From Streptomyces nigra (lineage in GTDB: Bacteria; Actinomycetota; Actinomycetes; Streptomycetales; Streptomycetaceae), in the NCBI RefSeq assembly GCF_003074055.1, contig NZ_CP029043.1:6812501-6876500 (forward strand): 64,000 bases of DNA, read 5' to 3'. The notes under the pieces were generated by a model. The model worked only from the letters and a program-made list of their open reading frames with translations. It was not told the origin of the DNA and made no database searches. This document shows positions 51,224-60,322 of this stretch, in pieces; positions within the stretch are counted from its first letter, which is position 1; the number at the start of each line of letters is the position of its first letter. Position numbers and translations under genes: made by a program.

Positions 51224-51251
51224 TTTCAGAATCAACTTACTGAAAAGTAAG
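51224..51251. promoter_or_regulatory. Overlapping palindromes in the divergent beta-propeller/TetR region
   Basis: TTTCAG (51224-51229) and CTGAAA (51240-51245) are inverted copies spaced by 10 bases, and CTTAC (51236-51240) with GTAAG (51247-51251) forms a second palindrome. The AT-rich stretch lies between the divergent genes and is the likely operator for the TetR protein. Confidence 0.4.
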
Positions 51252-51328
51252 GAGGGGGTGCCCTTCTCCACAAGACTGCGTACACGACAAAATTGGGCCC
51301 GGGATCGGCGCGGCGGCGGGAGGACAGC

Positions 51329-51991
51329 GTGGCGGGCAGGCTCAAGGCGCCCACCGGCCGCTACGGCGGCAGGTCGGCCGCGGAACGTCAGGCCGAGCGC
51401 CGGCGCCGTTTCCTCGACGCGGCACTCCAGCTGTTCGGCGACACCCCCGGGTACCGGGGCACGACCGTCGCCGCGCTCAGCATGGCGGCAGGGCTGTCGA
51501 CCCGTCAGTTCTACGAGGAGTTCCGCACGTTGGAAGACGTGCTGGCCGCGCTGCACCTCCAGGTCAACGGCTGGGCGGAGGAGGCCGTCCTGGCCGCGGC
51601 GGCCGACGCCGGGCCGCTGCCGCTCGCCGAACGCGCCACGGCGATCTTCCGCGCCTACGCGGCCAACGTCACCGCCGACCCCCGCCGTATCCGCATCACC
51701 TTCGTCGAGATCATCGGCGTCAGCCCCCGACTGGAGGAGCAGCGCCTGGCCCGCCGCGCCCGCTGGGTGGACCTGGTGTGCGCCGAGGTGGCGTCCGCCG
51801 TGGCCCGGGGCGAGGCGGCGCCCCGCGACTACCGCCTCGCCGTGACGGCGTTCATCGGCAGCGTCAACGGACTCCTGCACGACTGGAGCGCGGGCTGGGT
51901 GGAGGCGACCCTCGACGAGGTCGTCGACGAACTGGTCCGCCTCCTGCTCGGCATCCTCCAGCCGGCCGGCCCACCGCCCCTGGGGCCGTGA
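51329..51991 (+). CDS. TetR/AcrR family transcriptional regulator
   Basis: This 220-residue repressor-type protein has an N-terminal helix-turn-helix (FLDAALQLFGDTPGYRGTTVAALSMAAGLSTRQFYEEFRTLEDVLAALH) and a C-terminal ligand-binding helical domain ending in EATLDEVVDELVRLLLG. I chose GTG 51329, five bases after GGGAGG, instead of the longer frame from 51293. It is probably autoregulated and controls the divergent beta-propeller gene through the palindromes at 51224-51251. It faces away from the TAP-like peptidase gene. Confidence 0.88.
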   Translation: MAGRLKAPTGRYGGRSAAERQAERRRRFLDAALQLFGDTPGYRGTTVAALSMAAGLSTRQFYEEFRTLEDVLAALHLQVNGWAEEAVLAAAADAGPLPLAERATAIFRAYAANVTADPRRIRITFVEIIGVSPRLEEQRLARRARWVDLVCAEVASAVARGEAAPRDYRLAVTAFIGSVNGLLHDWSAGWVEATLDEVVDELVRLLLGILQPAGPPPLGP

Positions 51992-52009
51992 GCCGCCGCG
52001 CCCTCTGCC

Positions 52010-53623
52010 TCAGCGGCCGTCGCGGGCCTCGGCGAGTGCGCCGCCGCCCGCCGCGATGCCTCCCTTCGGCCTGACGCCGAAGGGCGGCTCGTCCTGACGG
52101 CAGGTGGCCCCGACGGGCGGCAGGGCGCCCGTCGTGAAGTAGCGCACGGCGTGGTCGTTCACACAGGTGCTGGGGTTGAGCAGGGCCGTGTGCCCGTAGC
52201 CCTGGAGGGTCAGCAGCCGGGCGTCGCCCAGCTGGCTCGTCATGGCCTCGGCCGCCTGGTACGACGTGGCCGGGTCGTAGACGGGGTTGACGACCAGGAC
52301 CGGGTGCGCGGTCCGCCTGTCGAAGGGACCGGTGTAGCGGTCGGCCGCGGTGGCGGGCCACCGCGCGCACCACTGGTAGTCCCACACCCAGCGCCGGCCG
52401 AGGTCCCCCGCGCGCGCCGCGGCGAACGTCTCGAGTTCCGGATAGCGGCCGAGTTCGCGCGGGTTGGGGCTCTCGGAGCAGACCACGGCCGCCTCCTGCT
52501 CGGTCCCGGGGTACTTCCCGGGCGGAGGCGGCGGGGACTCCTGCGGTGCGCGTCCCTGCCACAGTGCCTGCAGCATGTCGGCGGCGGCCGCCCACCCCGG
52601 TTCCACGAAGTAGAGGTGCTGCCGCAGCTCCGACACGGCCCTGGCGTAGGTCCAGGTCCCGACCGGCCGGCCACGCAGCCGTTCCATCAGGGCGGTGTAC
52701 TTCTCACGGGTCGCCTCCGGGCTGCCCGCGGAGAACGCGCAGCCGGTCGTCGGCGCCTGACCGCACAGCGTGAGGAACTGCTCGAAGGTGTCGGCGGAAC
52801 CGAGATCCGATCCCATGCGCAGCGACGTGGTCAGCCGCGGTTCGCCGTCCATCGCGCCGCCCACGTAGTTACGGGGATCGACGTTCCCGTCCAGGATCAC
52901 GCGGCCCACCTTGTCGGGGAACAGGTTGGCGTACACGGAGCCGAGGAACGTGCCGTACGAGAGGCCCCAGTACCGGAGCCGGTCGTCCCCGACGGCCTGC
53001 CGCAGCCGGTCGAGATCGCGGGCGGTGTCGGGGGTGGACACGTGGGGCAGCAGTTTCGAGGCCCGCTGCCTGCAGTTGTCGGCCAGCTCGGCCCGGCCGG
53101 CGAACCAGGCCCGCCGCTCCTTCTCGCCCACCGGGAACCCCGCGGGCTGCCGCGCCCAGAACGCCGTCGCCTCCTCGGCGCTCGCGAAACAGCGCACCGC
53201 GGTGCTGCGGCCCACGCCGCGCGGGTCCCAGCTGACGATGTCGAAGCGCTTGCGCAACTCGGCGGGGAAGAACCGGTCGTACAAGGAGGGGAGCGCGTCC
53301 GTGCCGGGCCCGCCGGGCCCGCCGGGGTTCATGAACAGCGAACCGATCCGCTCGGACGGACTGGTGGCCGCGTGCCGGATCACGGCGAGGTCGATGGTCT
53401 CGCCGTCCGGACGGTCGTGGTCGAGCGGAACCCTCAGCGTCGCGCACTCGAAACCGCGCTGCTCCGGTTCCTCGCACGGCCGCCAGTCCAGCGTCGGCGC
53501 GGCGGTGTCCCCGCCCCGGACCGGCTGGGGTGCGGCCGCGCCGGTGGTGAGCAGGACGTACGGCAACAGCAGCGCGGCACACCACGCCGCACGGCCGCGC
53601 CGGCCGGATATGGCCCCTGGCAT
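52010..53623 (-). CDS. Secreted alpha/beta-hydrolase of the tripeptidyl aminopeptidase (TAP) type
   Basis: This 537-residue exported peptidase has a signal peptide to about residue 31 (VLLTTGAAA). The alpha/beta fold includes the oxyanion region SLFMNPGGPGGPGTDALP, the nucleophile elbow GLSYGTFLG with Ser, the C-terminal Asp in NPVYDPATSY, and the catalytic His in GYGHTALLNPSTCVN. The C-terminal TAP-like extension is present. Family members remove tripeptides from protein ends or hydrolyse esters. I chose ATG 53623, six bases after GAGGAG. The gene is isolated, with a long upstream gap that shows nothing else. Confidence 0.9.
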   Translation of the reverse strand: MPGAISGRRGRAAWCAALLLPYVLLTTGAAAPQPVRGGDTAAPTLDWRPCEEPEQRGFECATLRVPLDHDRPDGETIDLAVIRHAATSPSERIGSLFMNPGGPGGPGTDALPSLYDRFFPAELRKRFDIVSWDPRGVGRSTAVRCFASAEEATAFWARQPAGFPVGEKERRAWFAGRAELADNCRQRASKLLPHVSTPDTARDLDRLRQAVGDDRLRYWGLSYGTFLGSVYANLFPDKVGRVILDGNVDPRNYVGGAMDGEPRLTTSLRMGSDLGSADTFEQFLTLCGQAPTTGCAFSAGSPEATREKYTALMERLRGRPVGTWTYARAVSELRQHLYFVEPGWAAAADMLQALWQGRAPQESPPPPPGKYPGTEQEAAVVCSESPNPRELGRYPELETFAAARAGDLGRRWVWDYQWCARWPATAADRYTGPFDRRTAHPVLVVNPVYDPATSYQAAEAMTSQLGDARLLTLQGYGHTALLNPSTCVNDHAVRYFTTGALPPVGATCRQDEPPFGVRPKGGIAAGGGALAEARDGR

Positions 53624-53867
53624 CTGGTCTCCTCTGACGTCCGGTGCGGGGCCGCCACCGTCCGGCCCCGTGGTCTGGACCCACCTGACCACCGCCGGGA
53701 CGGGCGGGCACCCGCTGCGCACCCGGACGGGGGACGCCCCCACCGGTGCCGGACCGCCGAGGAGCACACCGGTCCCCTCCACCCGGAACACGACCTTGCG
53801 GCGCAGCGCCACGTACGTCATGAACAGTCCGCCCCGCCGAACAGCGGCGGGCGCACGCGTCCCGGAA

Positions 53868-55100
53868 CTACAGGTGCGGGCGGGCGGCCGAGGCCTGGTG
53901 GGTGTCCGCGCCGGAACTGACGTGCCGCTGGGTCTCCTGCGGGCCGTGCCAGTCCAGGCACATCACGGTGGCGTCGTCCTCGAGCCGGCTTCCGGCGGCC
54001 TGCGCGACCGCACGCGTCAGCGTCAGCGCGGCCTCCCGCGGATGCAGGTCGCGCGTCCCCTCCAGCAGAGCCGGCAGATCGACCTGTGCGCCCTGGTGCT
54101 CCAGCATGCCGTCGGTCAGCATGAGCAGCCGGTCGCCCGGACGCAGATCGACCTCCTGGGCGCGGTAGGGGTGGGACACGGGCACGGACAGTCCGAACGG
54201 ATGATCGACCTCGCAGGGGATCATCTTCGCCGAGCCCTCCCGCAGGCGCAGGGGCCAGGGGTGACCGGCGTTCACGAGCTGCGCCCGCCCGGTGTGGAGG
54301 TCGATGCGCATCAGCTGCCCCGTGGCATGACCCCGGGCGTGCTCCCGCAGGGCCTGGTCCGCCCGGTCGGCCTGCTCGACCAGTCCTGCTCCGGCGCGGC
54401 GGGCCCCGCGCAGGGCTCCCACCAGGACCGTGGCGGCCAGGGCGGCGTTGAGGTCGTGACCCATCGGGTCGGTCACCGACAGGTGCAAGGTGTCGCGCTC
54501 GACGGCGTAGTCGAAGGTGTCGCCGCTGAGGTCCTCGGAGGGTTCCAGGTGCCCGCACAAGGAGAACTGCGCGGCCTCGCACGACAGCGACGCGGGCAGC
54601 AGTTGGTACTGGATCTCCGCCGCCAGGGTGGGGGGCCGGGAGCGTTTGCCCCAGGTGTAGAGATCGGTGAAACGCCCGTTGGCGATCACGACGTAGGCGA
54701 GGACGTGCGCGGTCTCCGCGACCTCGGCCAGGACCTCCTCGTCGGGCGGCACCGGCAGGAGCAGCTCCAGGAGTCCGATGGCGTCGCCCCGGTTCGTGAC
54801 CGGTACGACGACCCGGTGCCCCGGGCCGGCCGCTTCCTGGTACGGCCTCTGGGTGCGGATCACCCGCTCGTACAGGCTGCCGAGCAAGGGGATCCGCTCC
54901 CTCTCCCGCCCGCTGTCGATCGCTCCGGCGGTGGACAGCCGTGCCACCGCGTTCCCGGTCAGATCGACGATGAGGAACGAGACTCTCGTGGCGTCGAAAC
55001 GCCGCCGAAGGTCTTCGGCGATCACCTCGGCCGCGTCCACCGGAGCCGCCTTCTCGACCGCTGTCAGCAACCGCGGAAGTTCACTGCGTTCACTGAGCAC
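53868..55100 (-). CDS. GAF/SpoIIE phosphatase
   Basis: This 410-residue phosphatase has a GAF-like sensor part (~residues 20-175, with FLIVDLTGNAVARLSTAGAIDSG and VVPVTNRGDAIGLLELLL) and a C-terminal PP2C/SpoIIE domain (ASLSCEAAQFSLCGHLEPSEDLSGDTFDYAVERD... TDGMLEHQGAQVDLPALLEGTRDL... DDATVMCLDW). It lacks the anti-sigma kinase-like ATPase seen in the other two SpoIIE proteins, so it is dedicated to dephosphorylating STAS antagonists. GTG 55100 is preceded by GGAAGGG; a longer frame to 55265 has poor codon bias. It is followed by an open gap to the TAP-like gene. Confidence 0.88.
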   Translation of the reverse strand: MLSERSELPRLLTAVEKAAPVDAAEVIAEDLRRRFDATRVSFLIVDLTGNAVARLSTAGAIDSGRERERIPLLGSLYERVIRTQRPYQEAAGPGHRVVVPVTNRGDAIGLLELLLPVPPDEEVLAEVAETAHVLAYVVIANGRFTDLYTWGKRSRPPTLAAEIQYQLLPASLSCEAAQFSLCGHLEPSEDLSGDTFDYAVERDTLHLSVTDPMGHDLNAALAATVLVGALRGARRAGAGLVEQADRADQALREHARGHATGQLMRIDLHTGRAQLVNAGHPWPLRLREGSAKMIPCEVDHPFGLSVPVSHPYRAQEVDLRPGDRLLMLTDGMLEHQGAQVDLPALLEGTRDLHPREAALTLTRAVAQAAGSRLEDDATVMCLDWHGPQETQRHVSSGADTHQASAARPHL

Positions 55101-55295
55101 GCCCTGATCCCTTCCGCGTCGCCCCAGGTCCAGCCTGGGATCCGCGACGAGCCGTGTCAATCCAGGTGGGCGCCCCGGCGGCGTCCGGGGCGCCCTGCCC
55201 CATGAGACACGGCACGGGCGGAAGAGGGGTGTGTTCGCGGCTCTCCTCCCCGGCACACCGGACACGTGGTAGGACGCGCGACCCCCCGGCGGGCG

Positions 55296-55637
55296 TCAGG
55301 GGGTGAAGAGACGCTGGGCAAGACACACGGCCAGGGCACCGGTCTCGAGGGCGCAGGCCGCCAGCCACGCCATGACCAGCCGGCGCCGCAGCGCGCGGTA
55401 CGCCGTCCGGTACTCCTCGCGGAGCTCGCCCGCCCGGTCCGCCGTGCGCTGCCAGGAGGCGCGGGCCAGCGTCAGATACTCCTCCTCGAACCGCCGCTCC
55501 ACCTCCTCGCGTTGGGCGAGCGTCAGCCAGTGCAGCGGCTCGCAGAACCGCTCGGCGGCCGTACGGCCCTCCGCGCGGGTCGCGGCGAGCAGCAGATGCC
55601 CCTCGATGTCGTTCAGGAACCGGTCCGTGACGCTCAC
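55296..55637 (-). CDS. Small membrane protein downstream of ctaD
   Basis: This 113-residue protein of unknown function begins at GTG 55637, which overlaps the ctaD stop by four bases (GTGA), so its translation is coupled to that of the oxidase subunit. The first 85 residues are charged helix (EEVERRFEEEYLTLARAS), followed by one membrane helix near the C-terminus (MAWLAACALETGALAVCL). It could be a small subunit or assembly aid of the orphan oxidase, but there is no recognisable family. Confidence 0.65.
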   Translation of the reverse strand: MSVTDRFLNDIEGHLLLAATRAEGRTAAERFCEPLHWLTLAQREEVERRFEEEYLTLARASWQRTADRAGELREEYRTAYRALRRRLVMAWLAACALETGALAVCLAQRLFTP

Positions 55638-57265
55638 AGCGCGGCCACCTCCCGCTCGGGCACGGGCGCCGGATGGTGCAGGTCGAACGCCGGGGACTCG
55701 GAGCGGATCCGGGGCAGGACGACGAAGTTGTGCCGCGGCGGCGGGCAGGAGGTGGCCCACTCCAGCGAACGGCCGTACCCCCAGGGGTCGTCGACGCCGA
55801 CCGGCTTGCCGTACTTGGCCGTCTTCCAGACGTTGTAGAAGAACGGCAGGAACGACAGGCCGAGCACGAACGAGAAGACGGTCGACAGCGTGTTGAGTGC
55901 CGTCAGGCCCTCCACCGCCAGATAGTCCGGGATGCGCCGCTGCATACCGTTCACCCCCAGCCAGTGCTGGACCAGGAAGGTGCCGTGGAAGCCGATGAAC
56001 AGCGTCCAGAAGGTGACCTTTCCGAGGCGCTCGTCGAGCATCTTGCCGGTGAACTTCGGCCACCAGAAGTGGAAGCCGGCGAACATCGCGAAGACCACCG
56101 TGCCGAAGATGACGTAGTGGAAGTGGGCCACCACGAAGTAGGTGTCCGAGGTCGGGAAGTCCAGCGGGGGAGAGGCCAGCATGACGCCCGTCAGACCGCC
56201 GAACACGAACGTCAGCAGGAACCCGAAGGACCACAGCATGGGCGTCTCGAAACTCAGCGAGCCGTTCCACATGGTGCCGATCCAGTTGAAGAACTTCACG
56301 CCGGTGGGTACGGCGATGAGGAACGTCATGAAGGAGAAGAACGGCAGGAGCACTCCGCCGGTGACGTACATGTGGTGCGCCCACACGGTCACGGACAGAC
56401 CGGCGATGGCGATGGTCGCCGCGATCAGGCCCATGTAGCCGAACATCGGCTTGCGGGAGAAGACCGGGATGACCTCACTGATGATGCCGAAGAACGGCAG
56501 CGCGATGATGTACACCTCCGGGTGTCCGAAGAACCAGAAGAGGTGCTGCCACAGCAGCGCTCCGCCGTTGGCCGAGTCGAAGATGTGGGCGCCGAACTTG
56601 CGGTCCGCCTCCAGCGCGAAGAGCGCCGCCGCCAGCACGGGGAAGGCGAGCAGGACCAGGACCGCGGTCAGCAGCACGTTCCACACGAAGATCGGCATGC
56701 GGAACATGGTCATGCCCGGCGCGCGCATGCAGATGATCGTGGTGATGAAGTTGACCGAGCCGAGGATCGTGCCGAAGCCGGAGAAGGCCAGACCCATGAT
56801 CCACATGTCGGCGCCGATGCCCGGCGAGCGGACCGCGTCCGACAGCGGGCTGTAGGCGAACCAGCCGAAGTCGGCCGCGCCGTCGGGGGTGAGGAACCCG
56901 CCGACCGCGATGAGCGAGCCGAACAGGTACAGCCAGTAGGCGAACATGTTCAGCCGCGGGAACGCCACGTCGGGCGCGCCGATCTGCAGCGGCATGATCC
57001 AGTTCGCGAAGCCCGCGAACAGCGGCGTCGCGAACATCAGCAGCATGATCGTGCCGTGCATCGTGAACGCCTGGTTGAACTGCTCGTTCGACATGATCTG
57101 CAGACCGGGCCGGGCCAGCTCGGCGCGCATGACCAGCGCCATCACGCCACCGATCACGAAGAACACGAACGACGTGACCAGGTACAGCGTGCCGATCGTC
57201 TTGTGGTCGGTCGTCGTCAGCCACCGCACGGCCCGGACGCCCCTGATGTCTCTGATCCTTTTCAC
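55634..57265 (-). CDS. ctaD: Cytochrome c oxidase subunit I (CtaD), orphan copy
   Basis: This 543-residue subunit I of aa3-type oxidase has twelve membrane helices. Its low-spin heme ligand is in FTMHGTIML. CuB ligands and the Tyr crosslink lie in GHPEVYI (the His and the Tyr) and AHHMYVTG. The heme a3/heme a His pair is in VVAHFHYVIFG. All are intact, so catalysis should be possible. The GHPEV motif marks the type A1 family. The start GTG 57265 has a weak ribosome site. No ctaC, ctaE or ctaF is nearby, so it must use partners encoded elsewhere. It is divergent from an ECF sigma gene. Confidence 0.94.
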   Translation of the reverse strand: MKRIRDIRGVRAVRWLTTTDHKTIGTLYLVTSFVFFVIGGVMALVMRAELARPGLQIMSNEQFNQAFTMHGTIMLLMFATPLFAGFANWIMPLQIGAPDVAFPRLNMFAYWLYLFGSLIAVGGFLTPDGAADFGWFAYSPLSDAVRSPGIGADMWIMGLAFSGFGTILGSVNFITTIICMRAPGMTMFRMPIFVWNVLLTAVLVLLAFPVLAAALFALEADRKFGAHIFDSANGGALLWQHLFWFFGHPEVYIIALPFFGIISEVIPVFSRKPMFGYMGLIAATIAIAGLSVTVWAHHMYVTGGVLLPFFSFMTFLIAVPTGVKFFNWIGTMWNGSLSFETPMLWSFGFLLTFVFGGLTGVMLASPPLDFPTSDTYFVVAHFHYVIFGTVVFAMFAGFHFWWPKFTGKMLDERLGKVTFWTLFIGFHGTFLVQHWLGVNGMQRRIPDYLAVEGLTALNTLSTVFSFVLGLSFLPFFYNVWKTAKYGKPVGVDDPWGYGRSLEWATSCPPPRHNFVVLPRIRSESPAFDLHHPAPVPEREVAAL

Positions 57266-57371
57266 ACCCCGCCTGTGTCCGCGGGGGGCCCGAGCGTCAC
57301 ACTCGGCCGGGGCGACGAGAATCACCGGGGGAGGGTGTGACGATCCGGCGGGTGCCGGACACGAACGGAGC

Positions 57372-57920
57372 ATGAGCAACGACGAGATCTTCGCCGCTGC
57401 CTATCGCGAGCACTACTGGGCGGTCAGCCGCTATGTCGCGCGGCGACTGGACGGCCGGACGAGCGAGGTGGAGGAAGTGGTGGCGGAGGTGTTCACCGTC
57501 GCCTGGCGGCGCCGGGACGACCTCCCGGACGCCCCACTGCCCTGGCTGTACGGCGTGGCACGCAACTGCCTCGCCAACGCGGTACGCGGCTACGGGCGCC
57601 GGCGCCGGCTGGTCGACCGCCTCGGCAACGACGACGCGGCGCACGGCCGGCACATCGCGGCGGGCCCCGACGCCGAGCCGCCCGGCGCCTGGGTGCACGA
57701 CGCGCTGGCCCGGCTGTCCCCGTCCGACCAGGAGGTGCTGCGCCTCGCGGCCTGGGAGGAGCTGGGCGTCGAGGAGATCGCCGTGGTCCTCGGCTGCGGC
57801 CGGCGCGCCGCGTCGATGCGGCTGCACCGGGCCCGGCACCGGCTGAAGGCCGAGATCGACCGGCTCCGCCCCACCCTCACGACCGGTACGACAGCCACGA
57901 AGGAGCAGCACCATGGCTGA
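57372..57920 (+). CDS. ECF-type RNA polymerase sigma factor
   Basis: This 182-residue sigma-70 family protein has region 2 (FAAAYREHYWAVSRYVARRL... VEEVVAEVFTVAWRR) and region 4 (LARLSPSDQEVLRLAAWEELGVEEIAVVLGCGRRAASMRLHRARHRLKAEI), connected by a short linker. No C-terminal extension is present. ATG 57372 is preceded by CGGAGC. The next gene overlaps by eight bases and encodes a single-pass membrane protein that is the probable anti-sigma or sensor partner. The target genes are unknown; the divergent ctaD gene is a possible target. Confidence 0.9.
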   Translation: MSNDEIFAAAYREHYWAVSRYVARRLDGRTSEVEEVVAEVFTVAWRRRDDLPDAPLPWLYGVARNCLANAVRGYGRRRRLVDRLGNDDAAHGRHIAAGPDAEPPGAWVHDALARLSPSDQEVLRLAAWEELGVEEIAVVLGCGRRAASMRLHRARHRLKAEIDRLRPTLTTGTTATKEQHHG

Positions 57921-58911
57921 CGAACTCGACCTCCTGCGCGCCGCCGACCCGGTACCGGCCGACCATCCGCGCCTCGGCGACGGCCCTCTGGACCAGCGGG
58001 CCGAACGCCTCCTCGCCGATCTGCGGCGCGAGCCGCCCGCCCGCCGCCGTCTCCGGTGGCCGGGGCTGCGCCCCGTCGTCCGCTCCCGGCCGGCCTGGGC
58101 GGTGCTGGCCGCCGTCGCCGCGGCCGTCACCCTCAGTCTCGTCGTCGGCGGCACCGCGACCTCGCCCGCCGTGGCCGCCCCCCGCCCCCTCGTCGTACGG
58201 GCCGACACCACCCCGGTGTCCCTCGACGAGCTGGCGCGGCGGGCCCGCGCGGACGCGGCCGTCGGAGGGCAGGCCCTGCGCAAGGGCACCCATGTGCAGT
58301 CGTGGAGCCTCGCCATGAGCGAGGACAAGCCGCCGATCACCCTCCCCGAGGAGCGGATCGTGCGCTGGAAACCCGACGGCAGCCACACCGAGCTCGTGGT
58401 GGCGACCGACCCGACCCACCCGGGCCGCCCCGTCCTGCGCGACGACGAGGGCGGGCCCCGGCTCGGCGAGGACGGGCATGTCGTCAGCCGCCGCACCTAT
58501 CCGCGCAGCTGGAGCGACGCCCCGCCCCAGTCCCCGCCGCCGCGTGACGCGACCCGGCTGCGGGCCTGGCTCCAGGAGGCCGCCGTTGAACCCGACGGGC
58601 TCCGCACCGGGGCGCTCCTCTACGCCGTGGAGCTGCTGCTCGACAACTGGACCCTGGGCGCCCGCGAGTCCGCCGCCCTGGCCGAACTCCTCGCCGGCAC
58701 CGACGGCCTGCGCCCGGCGGGCCGGGTGACCGACCGGCTCGGCCGGCAGGGGCTCGCCTACGCCTACGAGGAACGCGGCCTCGCCCATCTGCTGATCATG
58801 GACCCGCGCACCGGCGCGGTCCTCGGCCTGGAGACGACGTTCACCCGGGCCGACCCGCGATACGGGGTCAGGCCGGGGGACGTCATGGCGTACAGCGCCT
58901 GGATGCGCTGA
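57913..58911 (+). CDS. CU044_5270 family membrane protein
   Basis: This 332-residue protein has a charged cytoplasmic N-terminus (~residues 1-60), a membrane helix (AVLAAVAAAVTLSLVVGG) and an extracytoplasmic region to the end. Proteins of this type (annotated CU044_5270) commonly follow ECF sigma genes and are proposed to restrain or sense for them, although classical zinc-finger anti-sigma motifs are lacking here. It overlaps the sigma gene by eight bases, so the two are made together. Confidence 0.82.
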   Translation: MADELDLLRAADPVPADHPRLGDGPLDQRAERLLADLRREPPARRRLRWPGLRPVVRSRPAWAVLAAVAAAVTLSLVVGGTATSPAVAAPRPLVVRADTTPVSLDELARRARADAAVGGQALRKGTHVQSWSLAMSEDKPPITLPEERIVRWKPDGSHTELVVATDPTHPGRPVLRDDEGGPRLGEDGHVVSRRTYPRSWSDAPPQSPPPRDATRLRAWLQEAAVEPDGLRTGALLYAVELLLDNWTLGARESAALAELLAGTDGLRPAGRVTDRLGRQGLAYAYEERGLAHLLIMDPRTGAVLGLETTFTRADPRYGVRPGDVMAYSAWMR

Positions 58912-58921
58912 TCTCTGCGGA

Positions 58922-60025
58922 TCAGGGGCTGCGCAGCCGGCGTTTGTCCTGCTCGTCCCACGCGGTGGTGTCGCGCGGCGTCGCGTACGGCTCCTCCTCC
59001 GGGGGATGCCCGCCGGCGATCGCGCGCTGCCGCACCGCCTCGGCGTCGAACTCCAGGCCGAGCAGGATCGCCAGGTTCCCGATCCACAGCCACACCAGGA
59101 AGACGATCACGCCGGCCATGGTGCCGTAGGTCTTGTTGTACGACGCGAAGTTGGCGACGTACACGGCGAAGCCGCCCGAGGCGATCAGCCAGATCACCAG
59201 GGCGAGGGCGCTGCCCGGCGTGATCCACCGGAAGCCGCGCACCTTGGCGTTCGGGGACGCCCAGTAGAGCAGGGCGATCATGGTGGTGACCAGGATCGCC
59301 AGGACCGGCCACTTGGCGATCGCCCAGACCGTCAGCGCGGTGTCCCCGATGCCCAGCGTGCTGCCGACCTCCTTGGCCAGCGACCCGGTGAAGACGACGA
59401 TCAGCGCGCTGATCACGGCCAGCACCATCAGCGCCACCGTCACCCCGAGCCGGACCGGCAGCACCTTCCAGATCGGGCGGCCCTCCGGCATGTCGTAGAC
59501 GGCGTTCGCCGTGCGGATGAAGGCGGCGACATAGCCGGACGCCGACCACACGGCCAGCAGGATGCCGACCACGGCCATGATCGAACCGAGGCCGCCGTTG
59601 CCCTGCAACTGCTCGACGGCGCCGGTGAGGATGTCCCGGGCCGAGCCGGGGGCCATCTTCTCGATGTTCTCCATCACCTTGTCGGTGGCCGACTTGCCGA
59701 CCAGCCCGAGCAGGGACACCAGCACCAGCAGGGCCGGAAACAGCGACAGCACGCCGTAGTAGGTCAGGGCCGCCGCGCGGTCGGTCAGCTCGTCGTCCTT
59801 GAACTCCCGCAGGGTGCCCTTGAGCGCCGCGAACCACGACCGCCTGGGCATGTCGGTGGGCGAGTCCGGGGCGCGCCCCTCCACCTGGGGATCCGGGCCG
59901 AACCGCTCCTGTGTGGTCTCCGCCCCGGTCTCCGGCCCCTGTCCCCGCCCGCCCTCGCCCGGGTCCGGCCGCTCAGCGGCCTGTTCCCCGGGCTCCGTGT
60001 GCCTCGATGTGAGTCGTCGCGTCAT
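58922..60025 (-). CDS. YihY/BrkB family membrane protein
   Basis: This 367-residue integral membrane protein has a long, disordered and acidic N-terminus (~residues 1-65), then the YihY core starting with WFAALKGTLREFKDDELTDRAAALTYYGVLSLFPALLVLVS, and about six membrane helices including the signature YVAAFIRTANAVYD. Older claims that it is ribonuclease BN are not supported, and the real role is unknown. It is divergent from the AlaRS-like leader region. Confidence 0.88.
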   Translation of the reverse strand: MTRRLTSRHTEPGEQAAERPDPGEGGRGQGPETGAETTQERFGPDPQVEGRAPDSPTDMPRRSWFAALKGTLREFKDDELTDRAAALTYYGVLSLFPALLVLVSLLGLVGKSATDKVMENIEKMAPGSARDILTGAVEQLQGNGGLGSIMAVVGILLAVWSASGYVAAFIRTANAVYDMPEGRPIWKVLPVRLGVTVALMVLAVISALIVVFTGSLAKEVGSTLGIGDTALTVWAIAKWPVLAILVTTMIALLYWASPNAKVRGFRWITPGSALALVIWLIASGGFAVYVANFASYNKTYGTMAGVIVFLVWLWIGNLAILLGLEFDAEAVRQRAIAGGHPPEEEPYATPRDTTAWDEQDKRRLRSP

Positions 60026-60107
60026 GCCCCCCGGGTATCCGGCCCGGTCGGGCTCACGCACACCCGCGGACCGGAATCGCCCGGTTCGCCCGCCTCCGGA
60101 AAATACG

Positions 60108-60136
60108 GTGACCAGCGGATCGCACACTGTTAACGT
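60108..60136 (+). promoter_or_regulatory. Predicted promoter of the AlaRS-like leader
   Basis: GTGACC (60108-60113) and TAACGT (60131-60136) are spaced by exactly 17 bases and resemble the TTGACN/TANNNT consensus. The expected transcription start falls at about 60143-60144, exactly at the leader ATG, which suggests a leaderless mRNA. Confidence 0.55.
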
Positions 60137-60143
60137 CGGGCCC

Positions 60144-60212
60144 ATGAAGGGCAACGGGCACCGACACACCGCAGCCGCGCGAGCGACCGGCTCCCCGGCT
60201 GCCCGCGCCTGA
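60144..60212 (+). CDS. Alanine-rich leader peptide upstream of AlaRS-like gene
   Basis: This is a 22-codon ORF with alanine at codons 10-12, 14, 19, 20 and 22. It has no ribosome site but lies right at the predicted transcription start, as leaderless Streptomyces leader peptides do. A GC-rich hairpin follows 12 bases after its stop and precedes the AlaRS-like gene. Composition and layout fit ribosome-mediated attenuation in response to alanyl-tRNA supply. Translation is predicted, not shown. Confidence 0.5.
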   Translation: MKGNGHRHTAAARATGSPAARA

Positions 60213-60223
60213 TCCCACTCTCC

Positions 60224-60247
60224 CCGGCGGCCGGAAACGGCCGCCGG
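60224..60247 (+). terminator. Attenuator hairpin before the AlaRS-like gene
   Basis: CCGGCGGCCG (60224-60233) and CGGCCGCCGG (60238-60247) make a perfect 10-base stem with a GAAA tetraloop. The left arm can pair instead with GGCTGCC at 60197-60203 (seven pairs, one G-U), a competing antiterminator in the leader coding region. Confidence 0.55.
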
Positions 60248-60322
60248 TGTGTGCTGCCCTTGCCCGGTCGCACCGCGCCTCGCGGCTCTTTCCGGTCTCC
60301 ACGACCCGAAGGACCCTCCGTG

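Noticed and set aside
53624..53867. Possible small gene between the TAP-like peptidase and the SpoIIE gene
   Set aside because: Frames on both strands here lack a start with ribosome site and third-position bias.
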